Shown piece after piece: positions 26,205 to 34,857 of a stretch of DNA of 64,000 nucleotides; positions within the stretch are counted from its first letter, which is position 1, and the number at the start of each line of letters is the position of its first letter. The notes under the pieces are model-generated. The model was not told where the DNA came from and searched no databases. It saw only the letters and a program-made list of their open reading frames with translations. The stretch comes from Paenarthrobacter sp. (GTDB taxonomy: Bacteria; Actinomycetota; Actinomycetes; Actinomycetales; Micrococcaceae). The DNA is taken from positions 443,994 to 507,993 of the forward strand of contig JAPSHX010000001.1 in the NCBI GenBank assembly GCA_031179305.1. The letters run 5' to 3'. The position numbers and the translations under genes are program-made.

Positions 26205-27503
26205 ATGTCCAAGCCAGCGCTCATGCATCGCATGCAGGAGATCGCCCACGTGGATATCAACTGCTTCTATGCTTCGGCAGAACGAGCCTTCAACCCTGCG
26301 TTGGAGGGAAAGCCGCTGATCGTCCTTTCCAACAACGATGGCTGCGCCGTCACCAGGTCGCCGGAAGCCAAAAGACTGGGGATCGGACTCGGGGAGCCGT
26401 GGTTCAAGCTTGCTCCGCGTGCCAAGGAATGGGGACTCATTGCACTCTCAAGCAACTACGAACTGTACGGAGACATCAGCTCGCGTGTGATGGAGCTCCT
26501 GGCGCGGTACTCAGCATGGCAGGAGGTGTACTCCATTGATGAAGCGTTCCTCGGAGTGAAAGGGCAACCCGATGAACTGCTGGAGCTAGGGCGCGCCATC
26601 AAGGCTGCCTGCCAACGTCACGTGGGGGTTCCCGTTTGCGTAGGTATCGCGCGCACCAAGACGCTTGCCAAGCTGGCCAACAAATGGGCCAAGCACAACC
26701 CGGCCTTCAACAGTGTGTGCCGTTGGGACTCCATCCCGGAGGCCCAACGTGAAGCACTCATGGCCCGGCTCTCAGTGATCGAGATCTGGGGCGTCGCCAC
26801 CAGGCTCACGAAACGCCTGAACGCGATGGGGATCTTCTCCATCTTGGACCTGGTCCATGCCGACCCAGTGGCGTTGCGGGACAAGTTCTCCATCGTCATG
26901 ATGCGGACTGTGCTGGAACTGCAAGGCACGCCCTGCATCCCCATGGAGGAGGAACGAATCGGACGGGATCAACTGATCTTCTCCCGGTCCTTCTCAACGC
27001 CCATCACCACGGCCGCCGAGTTGCGGCAGGTGCTGAGCGTCTATGGCCAGATGGCCAGTGCCAGGCTGGCCAAGCATGACCTTCAAGCCAAGCTGCTGAC
27101 TGCTTTTGCGGCAACATCGGTCTACAACCCGAACGACAAATCATTCCCCACTGTCAACGTCAAGCTGCCGATGCCCACCTCGGATCCGGTGTTGCTGACC
27201 AAGGCCGCGCACGCACTGGTTCCAAAAATTCAGGAAGGCGTGAGGTACGCCAAAGCCGGAATCATGGTCACGGACCTCCGACCCAGCGGCAACCAGAAAC
27301 CGCTGGAAATCTTCGAGAACCGGCATGAGGAACGGGGCATAGGCCCCTTGCTGGAGCAGGTCAGCAAACGGTATGGCCGGGGCTCCATCGGTTTGGGCCA
27401 TGCAGGGATCAAAGGCGGTCCGGACTGGTCGATGAAGCGCGACATGCTCAGCCCCCGTTACACCACAAAATGGGACGAGCTTCCCCTGGTGAGGGCGGCC
27501 TAG
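26205..27503 (+). CDS. umuC: UmuC-type Y-family DNA polymerase
   Basis: A 432-residue Y-family polymerase, the catalytic subunit of DNA polymerase V, which copies damaged templates. The metal-binding acidic residues are D17 in HVDINCFYAS and D112-E113 in SIDEAFL. Helix-hairpin-helix and little-finger regions follow, and the C-terminal DUF4113-type tail (SPRYTTKWDELP) is typical of UmuC. ATG 26205 follows an AGGGAG ribosome binding site. It is transcribed from its own LexA-controlled promoter, separate from umuD, and is convergent with the HemD-winged-helix gene, 13 bp apart. Confidence 0.93.
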   Translation: MSKPALMHRMQEIAHVDINCFYASAERAFNPALEGKPLIVLSNNDGCAVTRSPEAKRLGIGLGEPWFKLAPRAKEWGLIALSSNYELYGDISSRVMELLARYSAWQEVYSIDEAFLGVKGQPDELLELGRAIKAACQRHVGVPVCVGIARTKTLAKLANKWAKHNPAFNSVCRWDSIPEAQREALMARLSVIEIWGVATRLTKRLNAMGIFSILDLVHADPVALRDKFSIVMMRTVLELQGTPCIPMEEERIGRDQLIFSRSFSTPITTAAELRQVLSVYGQMASARLAKHDLQAKLLTAFAATSVYNPNDKSFPTVNVKLPMPTSDPVLLTKAAHALVPKIQEGVRYAKAGIMVTDLRPSGNQKPLEIFENRHEERGIGPLLEQVSKRYGRGSIGLGHAGIKGGPDWSMKRDMLSPRYTTKWDELPLVRAA

Positions 27504-27516
27504 CTTGTCCGGGAGC

Positions 27517-28674
27517 CTAAGCCCGCAGCCGGTAGCCGCGCTTCACTACAGTTTCCACGAGCTTGCCATCAGGCAGGGAAGACCGCAGCCGGCTCACCGT
27601 CATGTCCAAGGCATGGACAGAACCGCGCAGGTCCAACAAATCGGAGAGAGCTTCCCTGGAAAGAACAGCCCCGCCCGCGCCGAGCAGCGCTCGCAGCAGC
27701 AGGAGGGGAGCCGGTGCAAGGTCCACCACCTCACCGTTGATCCGCAAGCAGCGTCCACGGAGCTCGATGGTCGCGCTCTTGGTTTCCAAACGCCGCACGT
27801 GGTTCAGCGAAAGATGTTCGGTAACCAGCCTGATGAGCGCACCCATGCGGTAGCGATCAGGGATCAACGGGGTCAGCCCGGCGTCGACAAGGGGTTGAGC
27901 GGTGACCGGACCGACGGCCGCAACAGTTACCGGACCCTTGAGAGCTTCGATGAGCTGGCGGTAGAGGCCCATTTCGTGTGCGGTGCTCCACATGGCGTCC
28001 ACTGCCGGGGCACTGGTGAACGTCAGGACATCGAGGTTTCCGCTGACCACGGCTTCGATCAGGCGCGGCAGCTTATCTTCGCCGTCGGGCTTCACCCAGC
28101 GGTACGGAGTCACCGTCAAGACGGTAGCGCCGGACATGCGGAGCCGTTCCAGCTGGCGGACGTCCGTGTAGCCGTGCAGCTGGACGGCCACGGTCTTACC
28201 GCGCACGCCTTCGGCCAAGAGCATGTCCACCAGCGTGGCGGTGGTCTCGTCGCTGCTGATTCCGACGTCGGCAAGGCCGGCCGCCCGAACGGCGCCGCGG
28301 GCTTTGGGGCCACGGACGAACATTCGGCACGCGGACAGCGTGTCCAGGAGTTGCTCGCCGATGCCAAACGAATCAGCGGCTTCGCACCAGCGGCGCATGC
28401 CGTAGGCGGTGGTGGCGATACAGATGTCCGGCTTGGCCTCGATAATGGTGCGGGTGTCCTCTATGAGGACCATGTCCTCCTGCACAGGGGCGATCTTCAA
28501 AGCGGGGGCGTGCAACACGCTCGCACCACGGCGCTCCAGTGCCTCAATGAGGTCGCGGGAGCGGCGGTGCGAGGTGACGCCAATGCGGAATCCGTCCAAC
28601 GGCGCTTCAACGGTTTCGGTAACTTCCGGTGCGGAGGTAGGGTCCTGGACTTCGATGGCACGTGCAACAGTCAT
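27517..28674 (-). CDS. HemD-domain protein with C-terminal winged helix (NnaR-like regulator)
   Basis: A 385-residue fusion. Residues about 25-270 match uroporphyrinogen-III synthase (HemD). Residues about 290-385 form an OmpR/PhoB-type winged helix (PAPLLLLRALLGA, HALDMTVSRLRSSL, ETVVKRGYRLRA). In Streptomyces and Mycobacterium proteins of this architecture (NnaR) are co-activators of nitrate/nitrite assimilation genes together with GlnR. The position at the end of a nirB-cobA-hemD unit fits that role. It may also supply uroporphyrinogen III for sirohaem. It begins 12 bp after cobA. Calling it a regulator is inference from architecture and context. Confidence 0.82.
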   Translation of the reverse strand: MTVARAIEVQDPTSAPEVTETVEAPLDGFRIGVTSHRRSRDLIEALERRGASVLHAPALKIAPVQEDMVLIEDTRTIIEAKPDICIATTAYGMRRWCEAADSFGIGEQLLDTLSACRMFVRGPKARGAVRAAGLADVGISSDETTATLVDMLLAEGVRGKTVAVQLHGYTDVRQLERLRMSGATVLTVTPYRWVKPDGEDKLPRLIEAVVSGNLDVLTFTSAPAVDAMWSTAHEMGLYRQLIEALKGPVTVAAVGPVTAQPLVDAGLTPLIPDRYRMGALIRLVTEHLSLNHVRRLETKSATIELRGRCLRINGEVVDLAPAPLLLLRALLGAGGAVLSREALSDLLDLRGSVHALDMTVSRLRSSLPDGKLVETVVKRGYRLRA

Positions 28675-28686
28675 GTGTTCTTACCT

Positions 28687-29721
28687 TCAGGCTTCAAGGA
28701 GCGAAGCCGCGAGTCGGCTCAGTTCAGCGGATGCTTCGGCATGATTCCGGTTGGCTTCAGCAACACGGACCACCTCGCCGATGACCAACACGGCCGGGTT
28801 ACTGCAGCCGGTAGCTGCCGTTTCGATGGTACCGAGGTCAGCGATAGTGGTGCGCTGTCCCGGGCGGTACCCACGTTCCACCACAGCCATTGGCATGTCC
28901 GATTTCATCCCCGCCCGGCGGAGTCCGGCCGCCAGCTGGGGCAAGGTGCCGATGCCCATGAGGACCACGATAGTTCCGCCAAGTCCGGCAAGGTGGGTGT
29001 GTTCCTTCTCGGTCAACGGGGCATGGCCGGATACCACGGTGAACATGTGGCTGACCTCGCGGTGCGTCACCGGGATTCCGGCTGCTGCGGGAACGGAGAT
29101 GGCACTGGTGACACCGGAGATCACCCTCACAGGGACGCCGGCAGCAACACACGCAGCCACTTCTTCGCCTCCGCGGCCGAACACGTACGGATCGCCGCCC
29201 TTGAGTCGGACCACATTCTTGCCCAGGAGCGCAGCCTCCACCATCAACTTCTCGATGTCCCTCTGAGTCACCTTGTGAAGCCCGGGCTGTTTTCCAACGT
29301 CCACGAGTTCAGCAGAGGTCAGATCGGCCAGTTCCTGATAGGGGGCAAGCCGATCGTAAAACACCACATCGGCATCGCGCAGCGCGTCCACAGCACCCAC
29401 CGTGAGCAGGTCCAGGGCTCCCGGGCCTCCACCCACCAGGGTCACATGGCCTTCGGTACCGGGTGCAGGCTCAAAAGCAACGGGAATCCCGGCGTCGCGG
29501 CAGCGTTCCACCAGCGGCAGCCAGCCGGACTCGCCGTCGTCCACTACCGCCACCAGGAACGGGCGCTCGGGAAGTTGACCGTCCCCAGGCACACCTTCCG
29601 GGGAGCTGAGCCGGTACACGTTGGCACCGGCGCTCTGGTAGCGGCGGACCGCTTGGCGGGCAGACTTCTCAGATCCCGTGACAAGGACGTCACGGCCGGT
29701 GAGATCAATGGTGAGCTGCAT
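28687..29721 (-). CDS. cobA: Uroporphyrinogen-III C-methyltransferase
   Basis: A 344-residue protein. Residues from about 92 form the SAM-dependent uroporphyrinogen-III methyltransferase (VTLVGGGPGALDLLTVGA, VVRLKGGDPYVFGRGGEE, VPVTHREVSH-type motifs), which makes precorrin-2, the sirohaem precursor needed by NirB. The first 90 residues resemble the start of the CysG/Met8 dehydrogenase-ferrochelatase domain (DLTGRDVLVTGSEKSARQA) but are much too short and lack its GxGxxA core. Where oxidation and iron insertion happen is therefore not shown here. It lies between nirB (9 bp) and the HemD-winged-helix gene on the same strand. Confidence 0.9.
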   Translation of the reverse strand: MQLTIDLTGRDVLVTGSEKSARQAVRRYQSAGANVYRLSSPEGVPGDGQLPERPFLVAVVDDGESGWLPLVERCRDAGIPVAFEPAPGTEGHVTLVGGGPGALDLLTVGAVDALRDADVVFYDRLAPYQELADLTSAELVDVGKQPGLHKVTQRDIEKLMVEAALLGKNVVRLKGGDPYVFGRGGEEVAACVAAGVPVRVISGVTSAISVPAAAGIPVTHREVSHMFTVVSGHAPLTEKEHTHLAGLGGTIVVLMGIGTLPQLAAGLRRAGMKSDMPMAVVERGYRPGQRTTIADLGTIETAATGCSNPAVLVIGEVVRVAEANRNHAEASAELSRLAASLLEA

Positions 29722-29730
29722 GGTGAACCC

Positions 29731-32361
29731 CTAGTTTTCTACGCCGACGGTTTCGCTGCGGACCGGGATAGTGGAAGCGATCAGCACGCCGCCCTTTTCC
29801 TCGTTGGTGGCCGGACGGATCTGGCCACGCTCCGGAACAAAGGAAATGGACTCGTCCTTCTGGTTGGGAGCGTTGACGAACGAACGGAAACGGCGGAGAC
29901 GCTCCGGGTCCTTCAAAGTCTCGGCCCACTCGTCCTCGTAGGTGTCGATGTGTTTTGCCATGGCGGCTTCAAGCTCCTCGGCGATGCCCAAGGAGTCGTT
30001 GACCACTACTTCCTCGACGTGCTTGATGCCGCCGTCGAGCTCTTCCTGCCAGCGCGCGGTGCGCTGGAGGCGGTCAGCCGTTCGGATGTAGTACATGAGG
30101 TAACGGTCGATGTACTTCAGCAGGGTTTCGTCGTCCAGGTCCTTGGCCAGCAGCTGGGCGTGCGCCGGGGTGGCCCCACCATTACCGCCCACGTAGAGGT
30201 TCCAGCCGTCGGCCGTGGCGATCACTCCGACATCCTTGCCACGGGCTTCGGCGCATTCACGGGCGCAACCGGACACACCCATTTTCAGCTTGTGCGGACT
30301 GCGGAGGCCGCGGTAGCGCAGCTCCAAGGCGATAGCCATGGCCACCGAATCCTGCACGCCGAATCGGCACCATGTGGAACCAACGCAGGACTTCACCGTG
30401 CGAAGGCTCTTGCCGTAAGCCTGTCCGGATTCGAAGCCGGCGTCCACCAGTTCCTTCCAGATGTCCGGCAACTGCTCCAGCCGCGCGCCGAACATATCGA
30501 TGCGCTGTCCGCCCGTGATCTTGGTGTACAGGTTGTACTTCTCAGCCACTGCCGCGATGACGCCGAGACCCTTAGGCGTGATCTCGCCACCTGCGATGCG
30601 TGGGACCACCGAATAGGTGCCGTCCTTCTGCATGTTCGCCAAGGCGCGGTCGTTGGTGTCCTGCAGCGAACCACGCCCGGCATCCAGGACGTAAGCGGAG
30701 TGCTGGCTGGCCAGGATGGAAGCAATGGTCGGCTTGCAGATATCGCAACCTGCGCCGGTGCCGTACTTTGCCATGATGTCCTCGAAGGACGTGAGCTCAA
30801 GGACGCGGATGGCATCAAAGAGTTCCTGCCGGGAAAGGCTGATGTGCTCGCACAGTGCCTTGGAGACCTCAATGCCGGACTTCTTCAGTTCGCCTTCAAG
30901 GAGCTTCTTGAGCATGGGAACGCACGAACCACACTGCGTGCCGGCCCTGGTGCAGCCCTTCAGCTCACCGAGCTCCTGGACAGGGGAGTTACCCTCGCAG
31001 GCACCGCAGCCGTTGATGGTGTCACGGATAGTTCCGGCGGCCACGTTGTTGCAGGAGCACAGGATGGCATCGTCCGGAAGCTCAGTCTCCGGAGCCTCGC
31101 CACCACCGGCAGCGCTCAGATAGGCGCCAGGTTCGGCGGACAGTTCGCGGCCCAGAAGCGGGCGTAGGCCCATATACGGGGATGCGTCGCCCACGAAGAT
31201 GCCGCCCAAGAGGGTCTTGGCATCATCGGTGGTGACAATCTTCTGGTAAACGCCACGAGCGGGGTCGGCGTAGACGATTTCCAGGGAGTGCTCGGTGCGG
31301 GCAAACGCGTCGCCGAAGCTGGCCACGTCAACGCCGGACAACTTGAGCTTGGTGGCAGTGTCAAAGCCCGGGAACGTTGCTTCTCCACCGTGCAGACGGT
31401 CAGCTACGATCTCGGCCATGGTGTTGGCGGGAGCCACGAGGCCCAGGCACATGCCCTCGAAGTTGGCCACTTCGCCGATGGCCCAGATGCCCTCTACTTC
31501 GGTGGCACAGAAATCATTGATGACAACGCCGCCCCGCTGGCCCAGGCTAAACAGCTGCTCTTCGCCTTCAGCCGCGCGGAAGAGATCGTCGCGGGGCCTG
31601 ACACCGATAGCCACGATCACGAGGTCCGCGTCAATGGTGCGGCCGTCAGCCATCAGGACACCGGTGACGTTGCCGTCGTCGTCCGTGACTACCTCGGAGG
31701 GGAAGACGCCACCGTGGACTTCGAAGCCCTTGGCCTCAATCAGGCGGCCTAGGGCCTGACCTGCACCCTCATCCAGCTGGGTGTTCATCAGCCACGGTGC
31801 GCCGTTGATGACGATCGGTGTGGCGCCCAGCTGTTCGGTGCCGGCAGCGGACTCAAGTCCAAGCAAGCCACCACCAATAGTGACGGCGTTGACTTTGCGG
31901 CCGAGCTTCCCGCGTAGCTCGGCGATGGCCTTGTTGATGGCCCAAACGTCCTCGAGCGTGCGGTAAACGTGGGTGTGCTCGGCGCCCGGAATGGGGAGGC
32001 GGGCCGCATCCGAGCCCGAAGCCACCACCAAGTGGTCGTATTCGTACTTGTTGCCGGCGGCTGTAAGCACGCTCTTGGCAACGGAATCGATCTTGACGGC
32101 GCGCTCGCCGGTGATCAGAGCCAGGGCTTCGTGGTCCCACATGGACGCATCGCCCAGGGTGAGGTCCACGCCGGTTTCCGTGAGGGCCTTGCTCAGCGCA
32201 ACGCGGTCGTACGGGAGGTGTGCCTCTTCGGTCAGCACCGTAACCTGCCAACCTTCAAGTCCGCGATTGAACATGGCGTCGGCGAAACGGTGGGCAGCGG
32301 GGCCGCCGCCGACGACGACGATGCGGCGCGGGTTCTCTGTACTTGAAGTGTGTCCGGTCAC
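29731..32361 (-). CDS. nirB: NADH-dependent assimilatory nitrite reductase, large subunit
   Basis: An 876-residue NirB that reduces nitrite to ammonium in the cytoplasm. Domains in order: FAD (VVVGGGPAAHRFAD) and NADH (ITIGGGLLGLES-like) folds, a BFD-type [2Fe-2S] site starting at C435-x-C437, then the sirohaem/4Fe-4S half with C659 and C665 (CVGSTWC) and C699 and C703 (SGCARECAEAR). All four cluster ligands are present. The start is GTG 32359-32361 with GAAAGG upstream. It heads the unit nirB-cobA-hemD(winged helix). nirD, its partner, is divergent 282 bp away. Phased GlnR-like pentamers lie 68-116 bp upstream. Confidence 0.95.
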   Translation of the reverse strand: MTGHTSSTENPRRIVVVGGGPAAHRFADAMFNRGLEGWQVTVLTEEAHLPYDRVALSKALTETGVDLTLGDASMWDHEALALITGERAVKIDSVAKSVLTAAGNKYEYDHLVVASGSDAARLPIPGAEHTHVYRTLEDVWAINKAIAELRGKLGRKVNAVTIGGGLLGLESAAGTEQLGATPIVINGAPWLMNTQLDEGAGQALGRLIEAKGFEVHGGVFPSEVVTDDDGNVTGVLMADGRTIDADLVIVAIGVRPRDDLFRAAEGEEQLFSLGQRGGVVINDFCATEVEGIWAIGEVANFEGMCLGLVAPANTMAEIVADRLHGGEATFPGFDTATKLKLSGVDVASFGDAFARTEHSLEIVYADPARGVYQKIVTTDDAKTLLGGIFVGDASPYMGLRPLLGRELSAEPGAYLSAAGGGEAPETELPDDAILCSCNNVAAGTIRDTINGCGACEGNSPVQELGELKGCTRAGTQCGSCVPMLKKLLEGELKKSGIEVSKALCEHISLSRQELFDAIRVLELTSFEDIMAKYGTGAGCDICKPTIASILASQHSAYVLDAGRGSLQDTNDRALANMQKDGTYSVVPRIAGGEITPKGLGVIAAVAEKYNLYTKITGGQRIDMFGARLEQLPDIWKELVDAGFESGQAYGKSLRTVKSCVGSTWCRFGVQDSVAMAIALELRYRGLRSPHKLKMGVSGCARECAEARGKDVGVIATADGWNLYVGGNGGATPAHAQLLAKDLDDETLLKYIDRYLMYYIRTADRLQRTARWQEELDGGIKHVEEVVVNDSLGIAEELEAAMAKHIDTYEDEWAETLKDPERLRRFRSFVNAPNQKDESISFVPERGQIRPATNEEKGGVLIASTIPVRSETVGVEN

Positions 32362-32428
32362 TGGTGGGCCTTTCGCAGATGTTGCAGACGGATCTCCGCA
32401 ACTTGTGGTTCCAGCCTAGGGACGGGCA

Positions 32429-32477
32429 GTTTCGCTTCAGTTTCCCTTTTGTTTCGTGATCTTAACTTCTGCATCAC
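32429..32477 (-). promoter_or_regulatory. GlnR-like box upstream of nirB (five 11-bp-phased pentamers)
   Basis: On the plus strand GTTTC at 32429, 32440 and 32451, TTAAC at 32462 and ATCAC at 32473 are exactly 11 bp apart. On the minus strand this reads GTGAT, GTTAA, GAAAC, GAAAC, GAAAC with six-base spacers, close to the actinobacterial GlnR pattern GTnAC-n6-GaAAC. It begins 68 bp upstream of the nirB start. An inverted repeat TTCGTGAT/ATCACGAA (32453-32460, 32473-32480) overlaps it. Confidence 0.65.
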
Positions 32478-32642
32478 GAACGCATTTCCGGGGGTGTGAG
32501 GTCTCTTTTACGCGTTCGACACAAACGCGGACAACCGATGAAACACCTGGGTCCTAGCTTGGAGTAGTGGCCGCAAGTGTGGCCCGGTCCGGGGGAGTGA
32601 CGGCGGAGATGCCAGCACCCGGACACAGTGAGAGGGGCTGAA

Positions 32643-33005
32643 ATGACCGTAATTCTGGACCGTGCCGAGGACCTGACCGCTACCGTCGCCTGGCACCGCG
32701 TTTGCCCGGTGGACGAACTTGAACTGGCTTGGGGCGAGGCCGCACTGATCGCCGGCCGTCAGGTTGCGCTGTTCCGCACAGCGCCCACCGAGGTCTTCGC
32801 CGTGGCACAGCAGGACCCGGCGACGCTCGCCAACGTCATGGCCCGCGGAATCATTGGATCCCGCGGAAGCCGGCCGACCATCGCGTCGCCGCTGCACAAA
32901 GAGGTCTACGACCTCGAAACCGGTGAGTGCTTCACCAACCCGGAACTAAAGCTCGACGCGTTTGCCACCCGTTTGGTGGATGGCTTCATCGAGGTTGAAC
33001 TCTAA
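32643..33005 (+). CDS. nirD: Nitrite reductase small subunit
   Basis: A 120-residue NirD with the Rieske-like fold. The region ASPLHKEVYDLETGECFTNP occupies the place of the second cluster-binding loop, but the Rieske cysteines are absent, as is normal for NirD of assimilatory nitrite reductases. ATG 32643 follows AGAGGGG; an ATG-like upstream start at 32628 is less likely. Unusually it is divergent from nirB rather than downstream of it, and no GlnR-type pattern as clear as the nirB one was seen on its own strand. The phosphosugar mutase gene converges with it, five bases apart. Confidence 0.9.
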   Translation: MTVILDRAEDLTATVAWHRVCPVDELELAWGEAALIAGRQVALFRTAPTEVFAVAQQDPATLANVMARGIIGSRGSRPTIASPLHKEVYDLETGECFTNPELKLDAFATRLVDGFIEVEL

Positions 33006-33010
33006 GAGTC

Positions 33011-34756
33011 CTACAAGCCCAAGGCTTCGCGGACGTCCCTGAGGACATCGTCCAGGGACGTCCGCGCTGCCTGGCGTGCTGCGGGAAGTTCGGCCGCGGA
33101 TTCCACGGCCTGGATGACTTCCAGGTAACACTTGAGCTTGGGCTCGGTGCCGCTGGGACGGATGATGACGCGGCTTTGGTCCCGGGTCAGGTACAGCAGT
33201 CCGTCTGTGGGAGGCAGGGCTTCGCTGCCTTCCGCGAGATCGGTTGAAAGCTCGACGGCGGAACCTCCGAACGCTTCCGGCGGGTTCACCCGCAAACGGT
33301 TCATCATGGCATCGAGCAGTCCCAAATCGGCCACCCGGATACTGAGTTGGTCGCTCGCATGCAGTCCGTGCACCAGATACAGGTCATCCAGGGTGTCGAA
33401 GATCGTCTTGCCCTCGGCCTTGGCAGTTGCTGCGAGTTCGGCGATCAGCACAGCCGCCGAAATCCCGTCCTTGTCGCGCACCAGGTCCGGCGCCACACAG
33501 TACCCCAGCGCTTCCTCGTACCCGTAGGTCAGGCCGGGAACCCTCGAAATCCATTTGAAGCCGGTGAGCGTTTCCTCGTGGGCGTATCCTGCTGCGGCAG
33601 CGATGCGTGAGAGCAGTCGGGAGGACACGATCGAGTTGGCGAACACTCCGGTTTGCGGCTCATGCCCGCCCCCGGCAGTCATGCGCGCCACAACATGCGC
33701 ACCCAGCAGCGCCCCTACTTCATCCCCGCGAAGCATCCGCCAAGCTCCCGCGGCGGGATCCAACGCAGCAACTGCTGCCCGATCGGCGTCGGGGTCGTTG
33801 GCCAAAACGATGTCCGCACCCGAGTCCGCAGCAGCGGCAAGTGCCAGGTCCAGCGCCCCGGGCTCCTCCGGATTGGGGAAAGCGACGGTGGGGAAGTCCG
33901 GATCCGGCTCGGCCTGTTCGGCCACGAGCGTGACATCGGCGAAACCGGCGGCGTTCAGGACGGAGACGGCTGTTTCTCCGCCGACACCGTGCATGGGCGT
34001 CAGGACGATCTTGAGGTCCCGTGCCGGGAAGTGTTCCCTATCCACCAGTCCCGCCATGGCAGCTTCATATTCTGCGGCGACGGACGTGGGCAGCACAGTC
34101 CAGCCGTTTTCTGCGAGTTCAATGGAATCCAGCGCCCCCACGGCCTCGATCTTCGCCGCGATCTCAGCGTCGTACGGCGCCACGATCTGAGAACCGCGCC
34201 CGCTTTCAGATACTGCATGGCGCCCAAGGTAGACCTTGTAACCGTTGTCTTGCGGCGGGTTGTGGCTCGCTGTGACCATGACACCGCCGTCGCAATCCAG
34301 CGACCTCACCGCATAGGCGAGCAACGGCGTCGGAAGCGCTGCCGGCATCAAGAAAGTTTCAATGCCCGCTGCCGTGAATATCGCAGCGGTTTCCTTGGCG
34401 AAGATGTCCGAGTTGTAGCGGGCATCGAAGCCGACGACGGCGCGCGGCCTCGTGCCCGGCGCAGCTGCGGCTACCGCGTCGGTGAGGAAGGCCGCCAGGC
34501 CTGCCGCTGCCCGGCGGACAACAACACGGTTCATCCGGTTAGGGCCTGGCCCGAGCGCTGCGCGGAGGCCGGCTGTGCCGAATTGCAGGGTGCCGTTGAA
34601 GCTGTCGCCCAGTTCTTGGGCTGCTCCAGCATCACCGCCGCTGGCAAGCTCGGCCAACTCAACGAGAGCAGCCGACGTCGCCGGGTCCGGGTCTTGGGAA
34701 GCCCATTGGCGGGCGTCGGTGAGCAGCTGTTCAAATGCGGCATCGCTGGATGTCAT
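33011..34756 (-). CDS. Phosphohexomutase / phosphopentomutase family protein
   Basis: A 581-residue alpha-D-phosphohexomutase of the phosphoglucomutase/phosphomannomutase type. The catalytic phosphoserine is S164 in TASHNPPQDNGYKVY, the metal loop is DPDADR, the sugar-binding loop is GYEEALGY and the C-terminal phosphate site is SGTEPKLKCY. Long members such as this one often act on glucose-, ribose- or deoxyribose-phosphates. Purine nucleoside phosphorylase 4 kb away and deoC suggest a role in nucleoside sugar use, but the two fructan genes now lie between. The exact substrate is not decided. Confidence 0.88.
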   Translation of the reverse strand: MTSSDAAFEQLLTDARQWASQDPDPATSAALVELAELASGGDAGAAQELGDSFNGTLQFGTAGLRAALGPGPNRMNRVVVRRAAAGLAAFLTDAVAAAAPGTRPRAVVGFDARYNSDIFAKETAAIFTAAGIETFLMPAALPTPLLAYAVRSLDCDGGVMVTASHNPPQDNGYKVYLGRHAVSESGRGSQIVAPYDAEIAAKIEAVGALDSIELAENGWTVLPTSVAAEYEAAMAGLVDREHFPARDLKIVLTPMHGVGGETAVSVLNAAGFADVTLVAEQAEPDPDFPTVAFPNPEEPGALDLALAAAADSGADIVLANDPDADRAAVAALDPAAGAWRMLRGDEVGALLGAHVVARMTAGGGHEPQTGVFANSIVSSRLLSRIAAAAGYAHEETLTGFKWISRVPGLTYGYEEALGYCVAPDLVRDKDGISAAVLIAELAATAKAEGKTIFDTLDDLYLVHGLHASDQLSIRVADLGLLDAMMNRLRVNPPEAFGGSAVELSTDLAEGSEALPPTDGLLYLTRDQSRVIIRPSGTEPKLKCYLEVIQAVESAAELPAARQAARTSLDDVLRDVREALGL

Positions 34757-34799
34757 AGGGACAAAACTATCCTCAATGCGTCCCTCCCGGGCAACGAGG

Positions 34800-34846
34800 A
34801 GCGGGATCTCGGCCTTTTGAGTGGTTGTAAAGGGTGAGATCCCGCT
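34800..34846 (-). terminator. Hairpin after the GH32 gene
   Basis: Arms AGCGGGATCTC (34800-34810) and GAGATCCCGCT (34836-34846) are perfect over 11 bp around a 25-base loop, 12 bp past the GH32 stop on the minus strand. There is no T-run; probably a terminator, perhaps with RNA processing. Confidence 0.6.
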
Positions 34847-34857
34847 CTTGGGGGCAT

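Noticed and set aside
27505..31167. A 1220-residue open frame on the plus strand
   Set aside because: It lies opposite the HemD-winged-helix, cobA and nirB genes, whose products have clear family motifs. Its protein is rich in His, Gln, Arg and Gly with no domain, as expected for an antisense frame over GC-biased codons.
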